Assembly (NCBI GenBank): GCA_041675865.1 | Contig: JBAYTA010000007.1 | Span: 1 to 35,128, forward strand | Direction of reading: 5' to 3' | DNA: 35,128 nt | Source of the DNA: DUVT01 sp041675865 | GTDB taxonomy: Bacteria; Bacillota_I; Bacilli_A; ML615J-28; CAG-698 | Shown: positions 1 to 8,593 of the stretch, piece after piece | Layout of the letters: every line of letters begins with the position of its first letter | How positions within the stretch are numbered: position 1 is the first letter of the stretch | Made by a program: the position numbers and the translations under genes | Notes under the pieces: model-generated | Databases searched by the model: none | Told to the model about the DNA's origin: nothing | What the model saw: the letters and a program-made list of their open reading frames with translations, nothing else

Positions 1-1
1 A

Positions 2-2716
2 AAAGAAAAAGCTAAATTAGCTGAAGAAAAAGCAAAAGAAGCAGAAAAATTAGTTGCTCTTGCAAAAGAAGCAGAAGCTAAAGAAAAAGCTCTACTTCAA
101 GCGAAGAAGGATGAGGAAGCTCAAGCTGTTATAGAAAAAGAAGTAGAAGTTAAAAACGCAGAAATTATAGAAGATACTCCAAAAGAAGAAGCTCCAAAAG
201 AAGAAGCAGTGAAAGAAGCAAAACAAAAGGTTGAAGCTGATAAAGCAGAAGAAAAGAAAGAACCTAAACCTGCTTTAGAAAAGATTGAAGTTGTAGAAGA
301 TAGGAAACAAGAAAAAGTTGTTTTAGTATCTGAAGAGAAAACTCTTCCTAAATCAACTGAAGTTAAAACTACAAAACCTAATACTGCTATGACAAGTTTA
401 CAAAAACTACGTGAAAAAATTGCTGCTCAAAAGCGATTAGAGCGCGAGTTAATGGAAAGAGAAGCTCAAAAAGTTCAAGAGAAAGAAAAAACTCTTCAAG
501 AAAAATTCTTGTCATTACAACGAATTGTTGAAGAAGAAGAAAATATTATTACTTTAGAAGAGTTAGAGCAAGAAAGAATAAATGTTGATTCTTTAAGAAG
601 AGAAAAAGAAGACTTAGAAAGTTATCTTGAAAACTTGCAATCTATAGTTGATAAAGTTGTAGATTTAAAAGTTGATGGTATTAAAGTTATAAATAGTGAG
701 ACTTGGGAATTAACAGAAGAGTTCCAAAATTTAGGAATTGATTCACAAGCTTTAAATCGTACTGTTTTAGAAATTGAAGAAGAAGTAGATGCACTTTCAA
801 AATCACATGAAGAGTACATAAACAAGATAATTCAAGCTGAAGATAACTATAAGACTTTAGAAGCGTTATACCAACAACAAGAACAATTGATAGAAGATTT
901 AAATAAACAAGTAAATACTCTAAGAGAACAAGTTGCGAAAGAAAAAGTCTTGAATAGAGAATATAGTACGCAAATTGAAAGACTAAAGAGTGAAAAAACT
1001 AGACTTGAAAAAGTATATAAATATACTAAACCAACTTTAGAATTTACTGGTGATGTTGAAGATGAAGAAGTTCATGGTATACTAAGTGAAATTGAGAGAT
1101 TGAATGAAGAAGTTAGAAAGCTTGTTACTAAAGATTATTCTATGAAAGTAAGTAAAGAAATAGAAGAAAAAGATCTTGAAATTGAAACTTTAAAATTACA
1201 AATTGAAGAATTAAGATCAAAACAAACTAAACCACAACAAGAATTCCAAAATCCTTATTATGCAAATCCTGCTAATATGTTTATCCCAAGTGGTTATCCA
1301 TATCAGCCATTTATGCAACCTCAACCAGGTATGTTTGATGTTTATTTACAAGAAGTTGAAAAACTACGTCGTGAAATTGAAAACATGAAACATACAAAAA
1401 TGGAAGAACCAATTGCGAAACCTGAAGTTTTTGAAGAGAAAATTCAAGAAGTAAAAGCTGAACCAAGCACTATTAAGGAAGAAGAATCTAAGAATGATGA
1501 ACAGATAAAAATGGAAAAAGAAGTCTTAGAAAAAGATGAAAGAATCAACGAACTAGAAAAACAAATACAAGAAAAAGACCAGTATATTGAAAAGATTAAA
1601 AAAGAAATGAATGAATATACTGAAGAAGACATTTTTGATCCTAATTTTAAGCGTAAGATAAGAGTTATTAGAGATAAAAAAGCTGAGCTTATAAATAGAA
1701 ATAATGAAGAAGAACAATTGTTTAATGAAAATACAAAAGAGATTAACAATCAAATTAAAATCATTAAAACAAATATAGATCAAGTTAAAGACCGTATTTT
1801 TGATTTAGATATGAATTTCCGTCAAAATAGAGATTATTCAAGTGCTGCAAAAGATGAATACGAAAAAGCAAAAGGAAAAGCTTTGGTTGAACTCCAATTG
1901 CAAGAAGAAAAATTAAATAATTTCAATCAGGATTTAGAAAGAGCTAAACAAAAATATGAAAGAATAGTTAATAGTAAAGCTGTTGAAATGGAAAAACTTG
2001 ATCAAGAAGAAGTAGAAACTATAAGATTTTATTTAAACAAGATGATTCAAGGAAATAAAATTTCCAACAAACTTAAATCAACTGAAGAAGAAAAACAAAA
2101 TTTAGTTGAGGAATTAGATCAATTAAAATCAGATAATAATCTAGTAACTGAAATTGATGCTTATGCTGGTGAGGAAAGAAAGAAACAATTGTCTCATAAA
2201 GTTAATAGTTTAGAGAATGAAATAAAAGAACAAACTAGACAATATAATATCTATTATGAGAAAATTACTGAATTGAAATCTGAATTGACTAAGCGTCTAG
2301 AATTAGAAAACAATCTAAAACAAAATGATGAAGATGTTTTTGAATATACTTCTATAATACAAAGTTTAGAAGATTGTGAAATAGATTATAATCAAAAGAA
2401 TGAAAGAATTGCAGTGTTGCAATTAGAAATTGAAAATAATGGTGATAGGGAAAATGTTCTACGTAAGAAAGCTGAAATTAGCGACTTATTAGTACATCGA
2501 GAAGACTTAAAAACCAAAATGGATTTCTTTAAAGCAAAACTTGTAGAACTTGAAGCTAATTCTAATATAGTTACTTATAAGAAGATTAACAATCAAATTA
2601 ATCAAATTAAAAAAGTATCTAAAGATCATAGATTAGCAGCTGAAGCTATTAAGTCTGAAGTTCAAAACAAGACTATGCAACTTGAAAAAATGAGAAATGA
2701 GTTGAAAGGATTGTAA
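2..2716 (+). CDS. Long coiled-coil protein, 5' end outside window
   Basis: The reading frame is open from the first complete codon of the window, so the gene is truncated at its 5' end; a GTG at 209 is internal and not a convincing start. About 904 residues are visible. The protein is extremely rich in Glu, Lys, Gln and Leu, with heptad-like patterning throughout, indicating long coiled coils; I see no membrane segment or catalytic motif. The first ~100 residues are a Lys/Glu/Ala/Pro tail with repeated KEEA units. Near 1231-1340 the coil is broken by a Pro-, Tyr- and Met-rich island (contains NPYYANPANM and YPYQPFMQPQPGM), and heptads then resume. It ends in TAATG, overlapping the next start by 1 nt, so it is probably translationally coupled. 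A cytoskeletal, SMC-like or scaffolding role is inference from composition; the family is not recognised. Confidence 0.85.
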   Translation, partial: KEKAKLAEEKAKEAEKLVALAKEAEAKEKALLQAKKDEEAQAVIEKEVEVKNAEIIEDTPKEEAPKEEAVKEAKQKVEADKAEEKKEPKPALEKIEVVEDRKQEKVVLVSEEKTLPKSTEVKTTKPNTAMTSLQKLREKIAAQKRLERELMEREAQKVQEKEKTLQEKFLSLQRIVEEEENIITLEELEQERINVDSLRREKEDLESYLENLQSIVDKVVDLKVDGIKVINSETWELTEEFQNLGIDSQALNRTVLEIEEEVDALSKSHEEYINKIIQAEDNYKTLEALYQQQEQLIEDLNKQVNTLREQVAKEKVLNREYSTQIERLKSEKTRLEKVYKYTKPTLEFTGDVEDEEVHGILSEIERLNEEVRKLVTKDYSMKVSKEIEEKDLEIETLKLQIEELRSKQTKPQQEFQNPYYANPANMFIPSGYPYQPFMQPQPGMFDVYLQEVEKLRREIENMKHTKMEEPIAKPEVFEEKIQEVKAEPSTIKEEESKNDEQIKMEKEVLEKDERINELEKQIQEKDQYIEKIKKEMNEYTEEDIFDPNFKRKIRVIRDKKAELINRNNEEEQLFNENTKEINNQIKIIKTNIDQVKDRIFDLDMNFRQNRDYSSAAKDEYEKAKGKALVELQLQEEKLNNFNQDLERAKQKYERIVNSKAVEMEKLDQEEVETIRFYLNKMIQGNKISNKLKSTEEEKQNLVEELDQLKSDNNLVTEIDAYAGEERKKQLSHKVNSLENEIKEQTRQYNIYYEKITELKSELTKRLELENNLKQNDEDVFEYTSIIQSLEDCEIDYNQKNERIAVLQLEIENNGDRENVLRKKAEISDLLVHREDLKTKMDFFKAKLVELEANSNIVTYKKINNQINQIKKVSKDHRLAAEAIKSEVQNKTMQLEKMRNELKGL

Positions 2717-3372
2717 TGACTGTTTATATTGATAATTCAATTACTGATAAACTAGAAGATTTCGATATTATTGCTCTTAAAATGGATGTAGTAATCGAAG
2801 ATAGTGAGAGAATTTCGAATCTTATTAAACATTATGAAAATAAAATATATGAGGAATATTCATTGGAGGAAGTCCTGAATATTCCTCTTATTAAAGAAGC
2901 AAGAGACGGGTATAAAAAACTAGGCAAAGATCCTAGTAGATATCGTCTTGCATGTGAAAGTTTACTTAGAAGAATTGTAAAAGGTAATAAACTATATAAA
3001 ATCAATAATGTTGTTGATGCAGGAAATATTTTATCTATTGAAACTAATCGCTCTGTGGCTGTACTAGATTATGATAAAATTGTTGGCGATGTATTAATTA
3101 GAATAGGTACAGATAGTGATGATTATGAAGGCATTGGTAGGGGTAAAATCAATGTTAGTAATATTCCTGTATACTGTGATGATGTAGGACCGTTTGGTTC
3201 AACTACATCTGATACATTAAGAACTGCAATAACTGAGGATACAAAAACAATCTTATTATTTATTATATGTTTTGGCCCCAGTGAGAAAGAAGAACATAAA
3301 TCTTATGCAATCTCTTTGTTTGAAAAATATGCAAATGCACAAAATATAAGCATAATCAATGTAAGGAAATGA
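2716..3372 (+). CDS. B3/4-domain protein (solo PheRS beta editing-like domain)
   Basis: This 218-residue cytosolic protein resembles the B3/4 region of the phenylalanyl-tRNA synthetase beta chain (the COG3382-type solo family). Visible hallmarks are YKKLGKDPSRYRLACESLLRR followed by KINNVVDAGNILSIETN, then an IGRGKINVSN segment and a late GPFGSTTSDTLRT segment, in the order found in this family. In PheRS this module hydrolyses Tyr mischarged on tRNA-Phe. For solo proteins a tRNA-editing or amino-acid-binding role is plausible but not established by this sequence. The ATG overlaps the TAA of the coiled-coil gene (TAATG), and the TGA stop lies 4 nt before glnS, so it is probably co-transcribed with a tRNA synthetase. 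Length is normal for the family. Confidence 0.85.
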   Translation: MTVYIDNSITDKLEDFDIIALKMDVVIEDSERISNLIKHYENKIYEEYSLEEVLNIPLIKEARDGYKKLGKDPSRYRLACESLLRRIVKGNKLYKINNVVDAGNILSIETNRSVAVLDYDKIVGDVLIRIGTDSDDYEGIGRGKINVSNIPVYCDDVGPFGSTTSDTLRTAITEDTKTILLFIICFGPSEKEEHKSYAISLFEKYANAQNISIINVRK

Positions 3373-3376
3373 TATT

Positions 3377-5014
3377 ATGGAAAATACATCGAATTTTATA
3401 AAAACTATAATTGAAAAAGATTTGGAATCTGGGAAGGTTTCAAGTGTAACAACTCGTTTTCCACCTGAACCAAATGCATATTTGCATATTGGACATGCAA
3501 GAGCAATTGTTGCTGATTTTGAGTTAGCAGCGATTTTTGGTGGAAAAACTAATCTCCGTTTTGATGATACAAATCCAGCTAAAGAAGAAGAAGAGTTTGT
3601 AGATGCGATTATTGAGGATTTAAAATGGCTTGGATTTGTTCCGGATAAAATATTATTTGGATCAGACTATTTTGAAGAAACATATCAATTAGCTATAAAG
3701 CTAATTAAAAAAGGTTTAGCTTATGTTGATGATTTATCTCAAGAAGAAATAAGGGAATATCGAGGAACATTAACAGAACCTGGTAAGAATTCACCTTTTA
3801 GAAATAGAAGTGTTGAAGAAAATTTAGAATTATTTGAAAATATGAAAAATGGTAAATATCAAGAAGGTGAAAAAGTATTAAGAGCTAAGATTGATATGGC
3901 ACATCCTAATATGAATATGCGTGATCCAGTTTTCTATCGAATCTTATATATCCACCATCATCGTCAAGGAGATAAATGGTGTATCTATCCAATGTATGAT
4001 TTTGCTCATCCTATTCAAGATGCAATAGAAGGTATTACTCATTCCCTATGTAGCCTAGAGTATGATAATCATCGTATTTTGTATGATTGGGTAGTAGAGC
4101 ATTGTGAGATGCCTCATGTTCCTCAACAAATTGAATTTGGAAGACTTAATATCACTAATACAGTTATGAGTAAACGATATTTAAGAATGTTAGTAGAACA
4201 AGGAAAAGTTACTGGTTATGATGATCCAAGAATGCCTACATTAGTTGGATTTAAAAGAAGAGGTTTTACACCAGAGTCAATTAAGAACTTTATTCGTTCT
4301 ACTGGATTAGCAAGAATTAACTCTACTGTAGACTATGCGATGCTTGAACATTTCCTAAGAGAAGACTTAAAATTAACTACAAATAGATTAATGGCTGTTA
4401 TAGACCCTATTAAAGTAGTTATAACCAATTATCCCGAAGGCAAAGTTGAGTATTTAGATGCTGTAAATAATCCAGAAAATGAACAGTTTGGAATAAGAAA
4501 AGTTGCATTTTCAAGAGAAATATACATTGAAAGAGATGACTTTGTTTTAGAAAAACCGAACAAACATTATAAACGTTTAGCCCTAGGATTAGAAGTTCGC
4601 TTATACCATGCTTACTTTATTAAAGCCAATGATGTAGTATATGATAATGATGGCAATATTATTGAAATTCATTGTACATATGATCCATTAACTAAAAGTG
4701 GTACTGGCTTTAATGAAAGAAAGCCAAATGGAACAATTCAATTTGTGGAAGCAACTACTGCAAGGAGTGCAACATTTAATTTGTTTGAGTCACTTATAAC
4801 TGAAGGAAGTGATGAAAGTTTGAGTTTCCTAGAAAGAATTAATCCCAATTCTTGGCAAAAAACTAGTGGATATGTGGAGAACTTTAAAGAAAAATTTGAA
4901 GTCGGAGATAGATTTCAATTTATTAGAGATGGATATTTTGTTGTAGATAAAGAATCGAAAGATGATAGTTTAGTATTTAATAGAATAGTAGCTTTAAAAT
5001 CATCTATAAAATAG
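3377..5014 (+). CDS. glnS: Glutaminyl-tRNA synthetase
   Basis: Class I synthetase that charges tRNA-Gln with glutamine, using ATP, in the cytoplasm. The protein is 545 residues, normal for bacterial GlnRS. The ATP-binding signature is PPEPN (29-33) followed by HIGH (37-40); the KMSKS loop is VMSKR (263-267). The block YDFAHPIQDAIEGITHSLC with the following LEYDNHRILYDW (about 207-238) is the GlnRS-specific pattern and separates it from GluRS. The C-terminal half is the all-beta anticodon-binding region. An AAGGAAA ribosome site precedes the ATG. Many low-GC Gram-positives lack GlnRS and use Glu-tRNA amidotransferase instead, so a direct GlnRS is informative about this lineage. It sits between the B3/4 protein and pcrA. 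Confidence 0.97.
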   Translation: MENTSNFIKTIIEKDLESGKVSSVTTRFPPEPNAYLHIGHARAIVADFELAAIFGGKTNLRFDDTNPAKEEEEFVDAIIEDLKWLGFVPDKILFGSDYFEETYQLAIKLIKKGLAYVDDLSQEEIREYRGTLTEPGKNSPFRNRSVEENLELFENMKNGKYQEGEKVLRAKIDMAHPNMNMRDPVFYRILYIHHHRQGDKWCIYPMYDFAHPIQDAIEGITHSLCSLEYDNHRILYDWVVEHCEMPHVPQQIEFGRLNITNTVMSKRYLRMLVEQGKVTGYDDPRMPTLVGFKRRGFTPESIKNFIRSTGLARINSTVDYAMLEHFLREDLKLTTNRLMAVIDPIKVVITNYPEGKVEYLDAVNNPENEQFGIRKVAFSREIYIERDDFVLEKPNKHYKRLALGLEVRLYHAYFIKANDVVYDNDGNIIEIHCTYDPLTKSGTGFNERKPNGTIQFVEATTARSATFNLFESLITEGSDESLSFLERINPNSWQKTSGYVENFKEKFEVGDRFQFIRDGYFVVDKESKDDSLVFNRIVALKSSIK

Positions 5015-5025
5015 GAGAAGAATTA

Positions 5026-7155
5026 ATGTTAAGCAACTTGAATGAACAACAAAAGAGGGCTGTTCTTGCAGTAGAAGGACCAGTAATGGTTTTTGCGGGT
5101 GCTGGTAGTGGGAAGACTAGAACATTAACTTATCGAGTTGCATATATGATAGATGCAAAAAAAATACACCCGTCAAATATTCTTGCAATTACTTTTACAA
5201 AAAAAGCAACAAATGAAATGAAGGAAAGGTTATTAAATTTAATAGGACCACTTTCTCATGATGTAACAATCAGCACATTTCATTCGCTATGTGCAAGAAT
5301 ATTACGTAGAGATATAACTCATTTGGGTTATAATAGAAGTTTTAATATATTGGATGAAGAAGAACAATTAAAGGTTATTAATGATGTTTTAAAAGAAAAA
5401 AATATCGATAAGAAAAAAGTACCGGGTAGGCAAATTCAAAAACTAATAAAGTATTGTAAGAGTTTTAGTACTACCCCTGAAGATAACTTTGAAAAACAAA
5501 TATATAATTGGTATGAAGATAAAATGAAGGAACAAAATCTATTAGATTTTGATGACTTATTATTAAAAACATATGACTTATTTAAACACTTCAAAGATGT
5601 TTTAAATAAATATGCAAATATTTTTAAATATGTATTAGTTGATGAGTTTCAAGATACGAATCTTATCCAATACAAAATTATTAAAATGTTAACAGAAGTT
5701 AGTAGAAATATATTTGTTGTTGGTGATGACGACCAAAGTATTTATAGTTTTAGAGGTACAAACTACGAAAACATGAAATTATTCAAGGAAGATTATCCTG
5801 AACACCAAATGTTTTATTTGACTCAAAACTATCGCTCACCTCAAAGTATCTTAGATGGTTGTAATCGTCTTATTAGCAATAATCTAAATCGTGAGAAAAA
5901 AGAACTTTTCTCTGCAGATGTTGGTGAAGCTAGCGATGTAATTATTCATCAAGCTATGAATGAAAAGTTTGAAGTAGATTATATCTTAGATCAATTATTT
6001 TCTTTAAAACTAAAAAATGTAGACTACAAAAATATAGCTATATTATATCGTAGTTCAGTCTTACTTAGGAACATTGAATTAGGTATTATTCAAATGGGAC
6101 TGCCATACAAGGTATATGGAGGAGTTCCATATCTTAGAAGAAGAGAGATAAAAGATGTAATCTCATATTTTAGATTAGTAGTAGATCATGATGATGTTTA
6201 TAGTTTTAAGAGGATTGTAAATGTTCCAAGTAGAATGCTTGGTGAAACAACAATTAATAAAGTATTAGAAATAAAAGATAAATATAAAGTTTCTTTATTC
6301 GAAGCAATTGATGCTTGTAAGAGCATATTAAGTGAAAGAAGATTTAATGCTTTAAATGAATTTAAAGATTTAATTCTAAACTTAAGAAAACAATTAGATA
6401 CAGAAAACTTAATAGATATTTATGAAAACTTATTAGAAGAAATTAAATATCGAGATTATCTAAAAAATGATGAAGATTCTGAAGATAGATTAGACAATAT
6501 CGAAGAATTTAAAAGTATACTTTTTCAAATAGAAGAAAATACTGATGATTTAACAAGGATTGAAAAACTAGAAGAAGCATTTGATCAAGCGTTGTTAAAC
6601 GATGATGCTAGACAAACTCAAAAACATAATAATGAAGGTATTACTCTTTCTACAATCCACTCTGTTAAAGGATTAGAATTTGATTATGTTTTTGTTACAG
6701 GTTTAGAAGAAAATGTATTTCCAAATATAAGAAAATTTGGTGAGCCAGATGAACTTGAAGAAGAAAGAAGAATAGCTTATGTTGCTTTCACAAGAGCAAA
6801 GAAAAAACTATACTTGCTTTCATCTCAAAGTAGATTATTATATGGTGATAGATTTAATAATAGACCATCTAGATTCTTGATAGAATTTGCTGGTGCTGAA
6901 ATTGAAGAAGTGAAACAATTTGAGAATAAAAATTATGAAAAGCAACCTGAAGAAAACAAGAAAATAGAACTGCTTTCTGATGATGAAGTGCCAAATTACA
7001 AATTAAGTGATAAAGTATGTCATACAAAATTTGGAGAAGGGATTATTATTGCAATTAATAAAAGCCAAGATATCGGACAAATATTTTTTGATTCAACAAA
7101 AGATATAAAGTCTATAATGCTTAATCATCCCGCTTTAAGTAAGAGGAATAAATAA
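5026..7155 (+). CDS. pcrA: ATP-dependent DNA helicase PcrA/UvrD
   Basis: Superfamily 1A 3'-5' helicase used in nucleotide excision repair, removal of stalled complexes and rolling-circle replication. All motifs are present in its 709 residues: Walker A GAGSGKT (25-31), the TFTKKAT block (motif Ia), DEFQD (motif II), GDDDQSIYSFRG (motif III), LTQNYRSP (motif IV), TIHSVKGLEFDYVF (motif V) and EERRIAYVAFTRAKK (motif VI). The C-terminal ~50 residues (DKVCHTKFGEGII and onward) match the Tudor-like tail that in Bacillus PcrA contacts RNA polymerase. It starts 11 nt after glnS with an AGGAG site. pcrA is usually next to ligA in Firmicutes; here an acyltransferase and a symporter separate them. Confidence 0.97.
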   Translation: MLSNLNEQQKRAVLAVEGPVMVFAGAGSGKTRTLTYRVAYMIDAKKIHPSNILAITFTKKATNEMKERLLNLIGPLSHDVTISTFHSLCARILRRDITHLGYNRSFNILDEEEQLKVINDVLKEKNIDKKKVPGRQIQKLIKYCKSFSTTPEDNFEKQIYNWYEDKMKEQNLLDFDDLLLKTYDLFKHFKDVLNKYANIFKYVLVDEFQDTNLIQYKIIKMLTEVSRNIFVVGDDDQSIYSFRGTNYENMKLFKEDYPEHQMFYLTQNYRSPQSILDGCNRLISNNLNREKKELFSADVGEASDVIIHQAMNEKFEVDYILDQLFSLKLKNVDYKNIAILYRSSVLLRNIELGIIQMGLPYKVYGGVPYLRRREIKDVISYFRLVVDHDDVYSFKRIVNVPSRMLGETTINKVLEIKDKYKVSLFEAIDACKSILSERRFNALNEFKDLILNLRKQLDTENLIDIYENLLEEIKYRDYLKNDEDSEDRLDNIEEFKSILFQIEENTDDLTRIEKLEEAFDQALLNDDARQTQKHNNEGITLSTIHSVKGLEFDYVFVTGLEENVFPNIRKFGEPDELEEERRIAYVAFTRAKKKLYLLSSQSRLLYGDRFNNRPSRFLIEFAGAEIEEVKQFENKNYEKQPEENKKIELLSDDEVPNYKLSDKVCHTKFGEGIIIAINKSQDIGQIFFDSTKDIKSIMLNHPALSKRNK

Positions 7156-7190
7156 AGTTTTATGGGCAACCCATAAAACTTTTATTTTTT
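7154..7190 (+). terminator. Rho-independent terminator after pcrA
   Basis: A perfect 13-bp stem (7154-7166 with 7170-7182) with a CAA loop is followed by a T-rich run to 7190. The left arm overlaps the pcrA TAA stop codon. Confidence 0.93.
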
Positions 7191-7348
7191 GGTAAAGTAT
7201 GTAGTATTTTAGCTCGATTATATTAATAATATAATTGTGAGTAATATTATTTTATAAAAATATAGGTAACTACAAATAATAATAATATTAATTAATATGT
7301 TTGAACAAATTTAAATTTAAAGAAATTTAATTTGAATATCAAAATAAT

Positions 7349-7377
7349 TTGACAATATTATAATTTAAGTTTATAAT
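7349..7377 (+). promoter_or_regulatory. Consensus sigma-A promoter
   Basis: TTGACA (7349-7354), a 17-nt spacer and TATAAT (7372-7377): both hexamers match consensus exactly. A start is expected near 7384, giving about 25 nt of leader with a GAAAGAGG ribosome site before the ATG at 7409. The 170 nt between the pcrA terminator and this promoter are A+T-rich, with no gene or clear structure. Confidence 0.92.
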
Positions 7378-7408
7378 AAAAGAAATTTTATTGAAAGAGG
7401 TATAAATA

Positions 7409-8593
7409 ATGTGGGTTAAATTTAGACATAAACTATTTCATTTTATATTTAGACCTCTTGTACATCTTGCTATGAGGATTAAATATGGGTTTAGAACTAA
7501 GAAGGTTAAGTTAAAGGGACCACATTTGATTTTGTTTAATCACCCTTCAAATCTAGATCCAGTATTTGTAGGATGTTCCTTCAATAAACCAATTTACTTT
7601 ATTGCAAATGAAGCATTATTTGATATTCCATATGCTTCAAAAATAATAAATTATTTGGTTGCACCCATTCCTAAACAAAAATCTATGAAGGATACAAGTG
7701 CAATAAGGACAGCTATTAAGGTTATTAAAGAAGGTGGAAATGTAGGTGTTGCACCAGAAGGTAATAGGAATTATAGTGGAAGATTAAATCATATCGACCT
7801 TTCTACTATTAAGTTTATGAAACTTCTTAAGGTACCAGTTGTTCTTTATACTATTGAAGGTGGATTTGGAATGAATCCTCGCTTTTCTACAAAAATCAGA
7901 AAAGGGAAAACTTTCGGGAAGGTTGCGAAAATTCTTAGTGTAGAAGAAGTTAAAAATCATAGCATAGAAGAATTATATGAAATAGTGACTAAAACTTTAG
8001 ATGTTGATGATACATTGCTTGGATTAGAGTATAAAGGAAAAGCCCTAGCTGAGTATATGGAGAGTGTATTCTATGTTTGTCCCGTTTGCGAAAGTTTTCA
8101 TACTATTAGAAGTGATAATAATCATATTCATTGTGATTCGTGTAAGATGAGTGCCGAGTATACACCTAAATTATTGTTTGAATCTACTGATTCTAGATTT
8201 AAGTTTAAAAAAGTAAGAGAATATTATGACTATCAAAATAGGTTTATTATTAATTACAAACTAGAAGAATTAAATTATTCAGATGAAGATGTAACGCTAT
8301 ATGATGCAAATAGAGGGAAAAAGAAGGAGCCGATATTTACGGGTAAATTAACTATTGATGATAAGTCTTTAATTATAAAATGCGTAGACAATTTAAAAGA
8401 AATTAAGTTATCTGAAATATTAGCGATGTCAATTTTATATCATAATACAATTATTGTTAATGTAGATAATGATGTATTCCATATTTCTGGCAATGAAAGA
8501 TTTAATGCACTTAAATATTTGCATTTATATACTTTGCTAAAACACAAAGAAAAAGGAGAAAATTATGGGGCCGATACCTTTTTGGGAATTTAA
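7409..8593 (+). CDS. PlsC-family acyltransferase with zinc ribbon and extra C-terminal domain
   Basis: The N-terminal ~200 of 394 residues form a lysophospholipid/1-acylglycerol-3-phosphate acyltransferase domain: the HX4D catalytic motif is NHPSNLD (H45, D50), and the substrate motif is APEGNR (E117-G118). The enzyme would transfer an acyl chain to lyso-phosphatidic acid or a similar acceptor at the inner face of the membrane. Residues 222-250 form a zinc ribbon with two CxxC pairs (C224/C227 and C242/C245). Residues ~310-378 are predicted beta strands ending in a helix (NERFNALKYLHLYTLL), which looks like a PH or GRAM-type fold; that is inference. Typical PlsC proteins are 200-260 residues, so this one has about 170 extra. 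Its end overlaps the symporter gene by 29 nt. A second PlsC lies at 32643. Confidence 0.88.
   Translation: MWVKFRHKLFHFIFRPLVHLAMRIKYGFRTKKVKLKGPHLILFNHPSNLDPVFVGCSFNKPIYFIANEALFDIPYASKIINYLVAPIPKQKSMKDTSAIRTAIKVIKEGGNVGVAPEGNRNYSGRLNHIDLSTIKFMKLLKVPVVLYTIEGGFGMNPRFSTKIRKGKTFGKVAKILSVEEVKNHSIEELYEIVTKTLDVDDTLLGLEYKGKALAEYMESVFYVCPVCESFHTIRSDNNHIHCDSCKMSAEYTPKLLFESTDSRFKFKKVREYYDYQNRFIINYKLEELNYSDEDVTLYDANRGKKKEPIFTGKLTIDDKSLIIKCVDNLKEIKLSEILAMSILYHNTIIVNVDNDVFHISGNERFNALKYLHLYTLLKHKEKGENYGADTFLGI

Noticed and set aside
209..211. GTG as the start of the first gene
   Set aside because: The frame is open and equally coiled-coil-like from the first codon of the window, and no ribosome site precedes the GTG; the real start is upstream.
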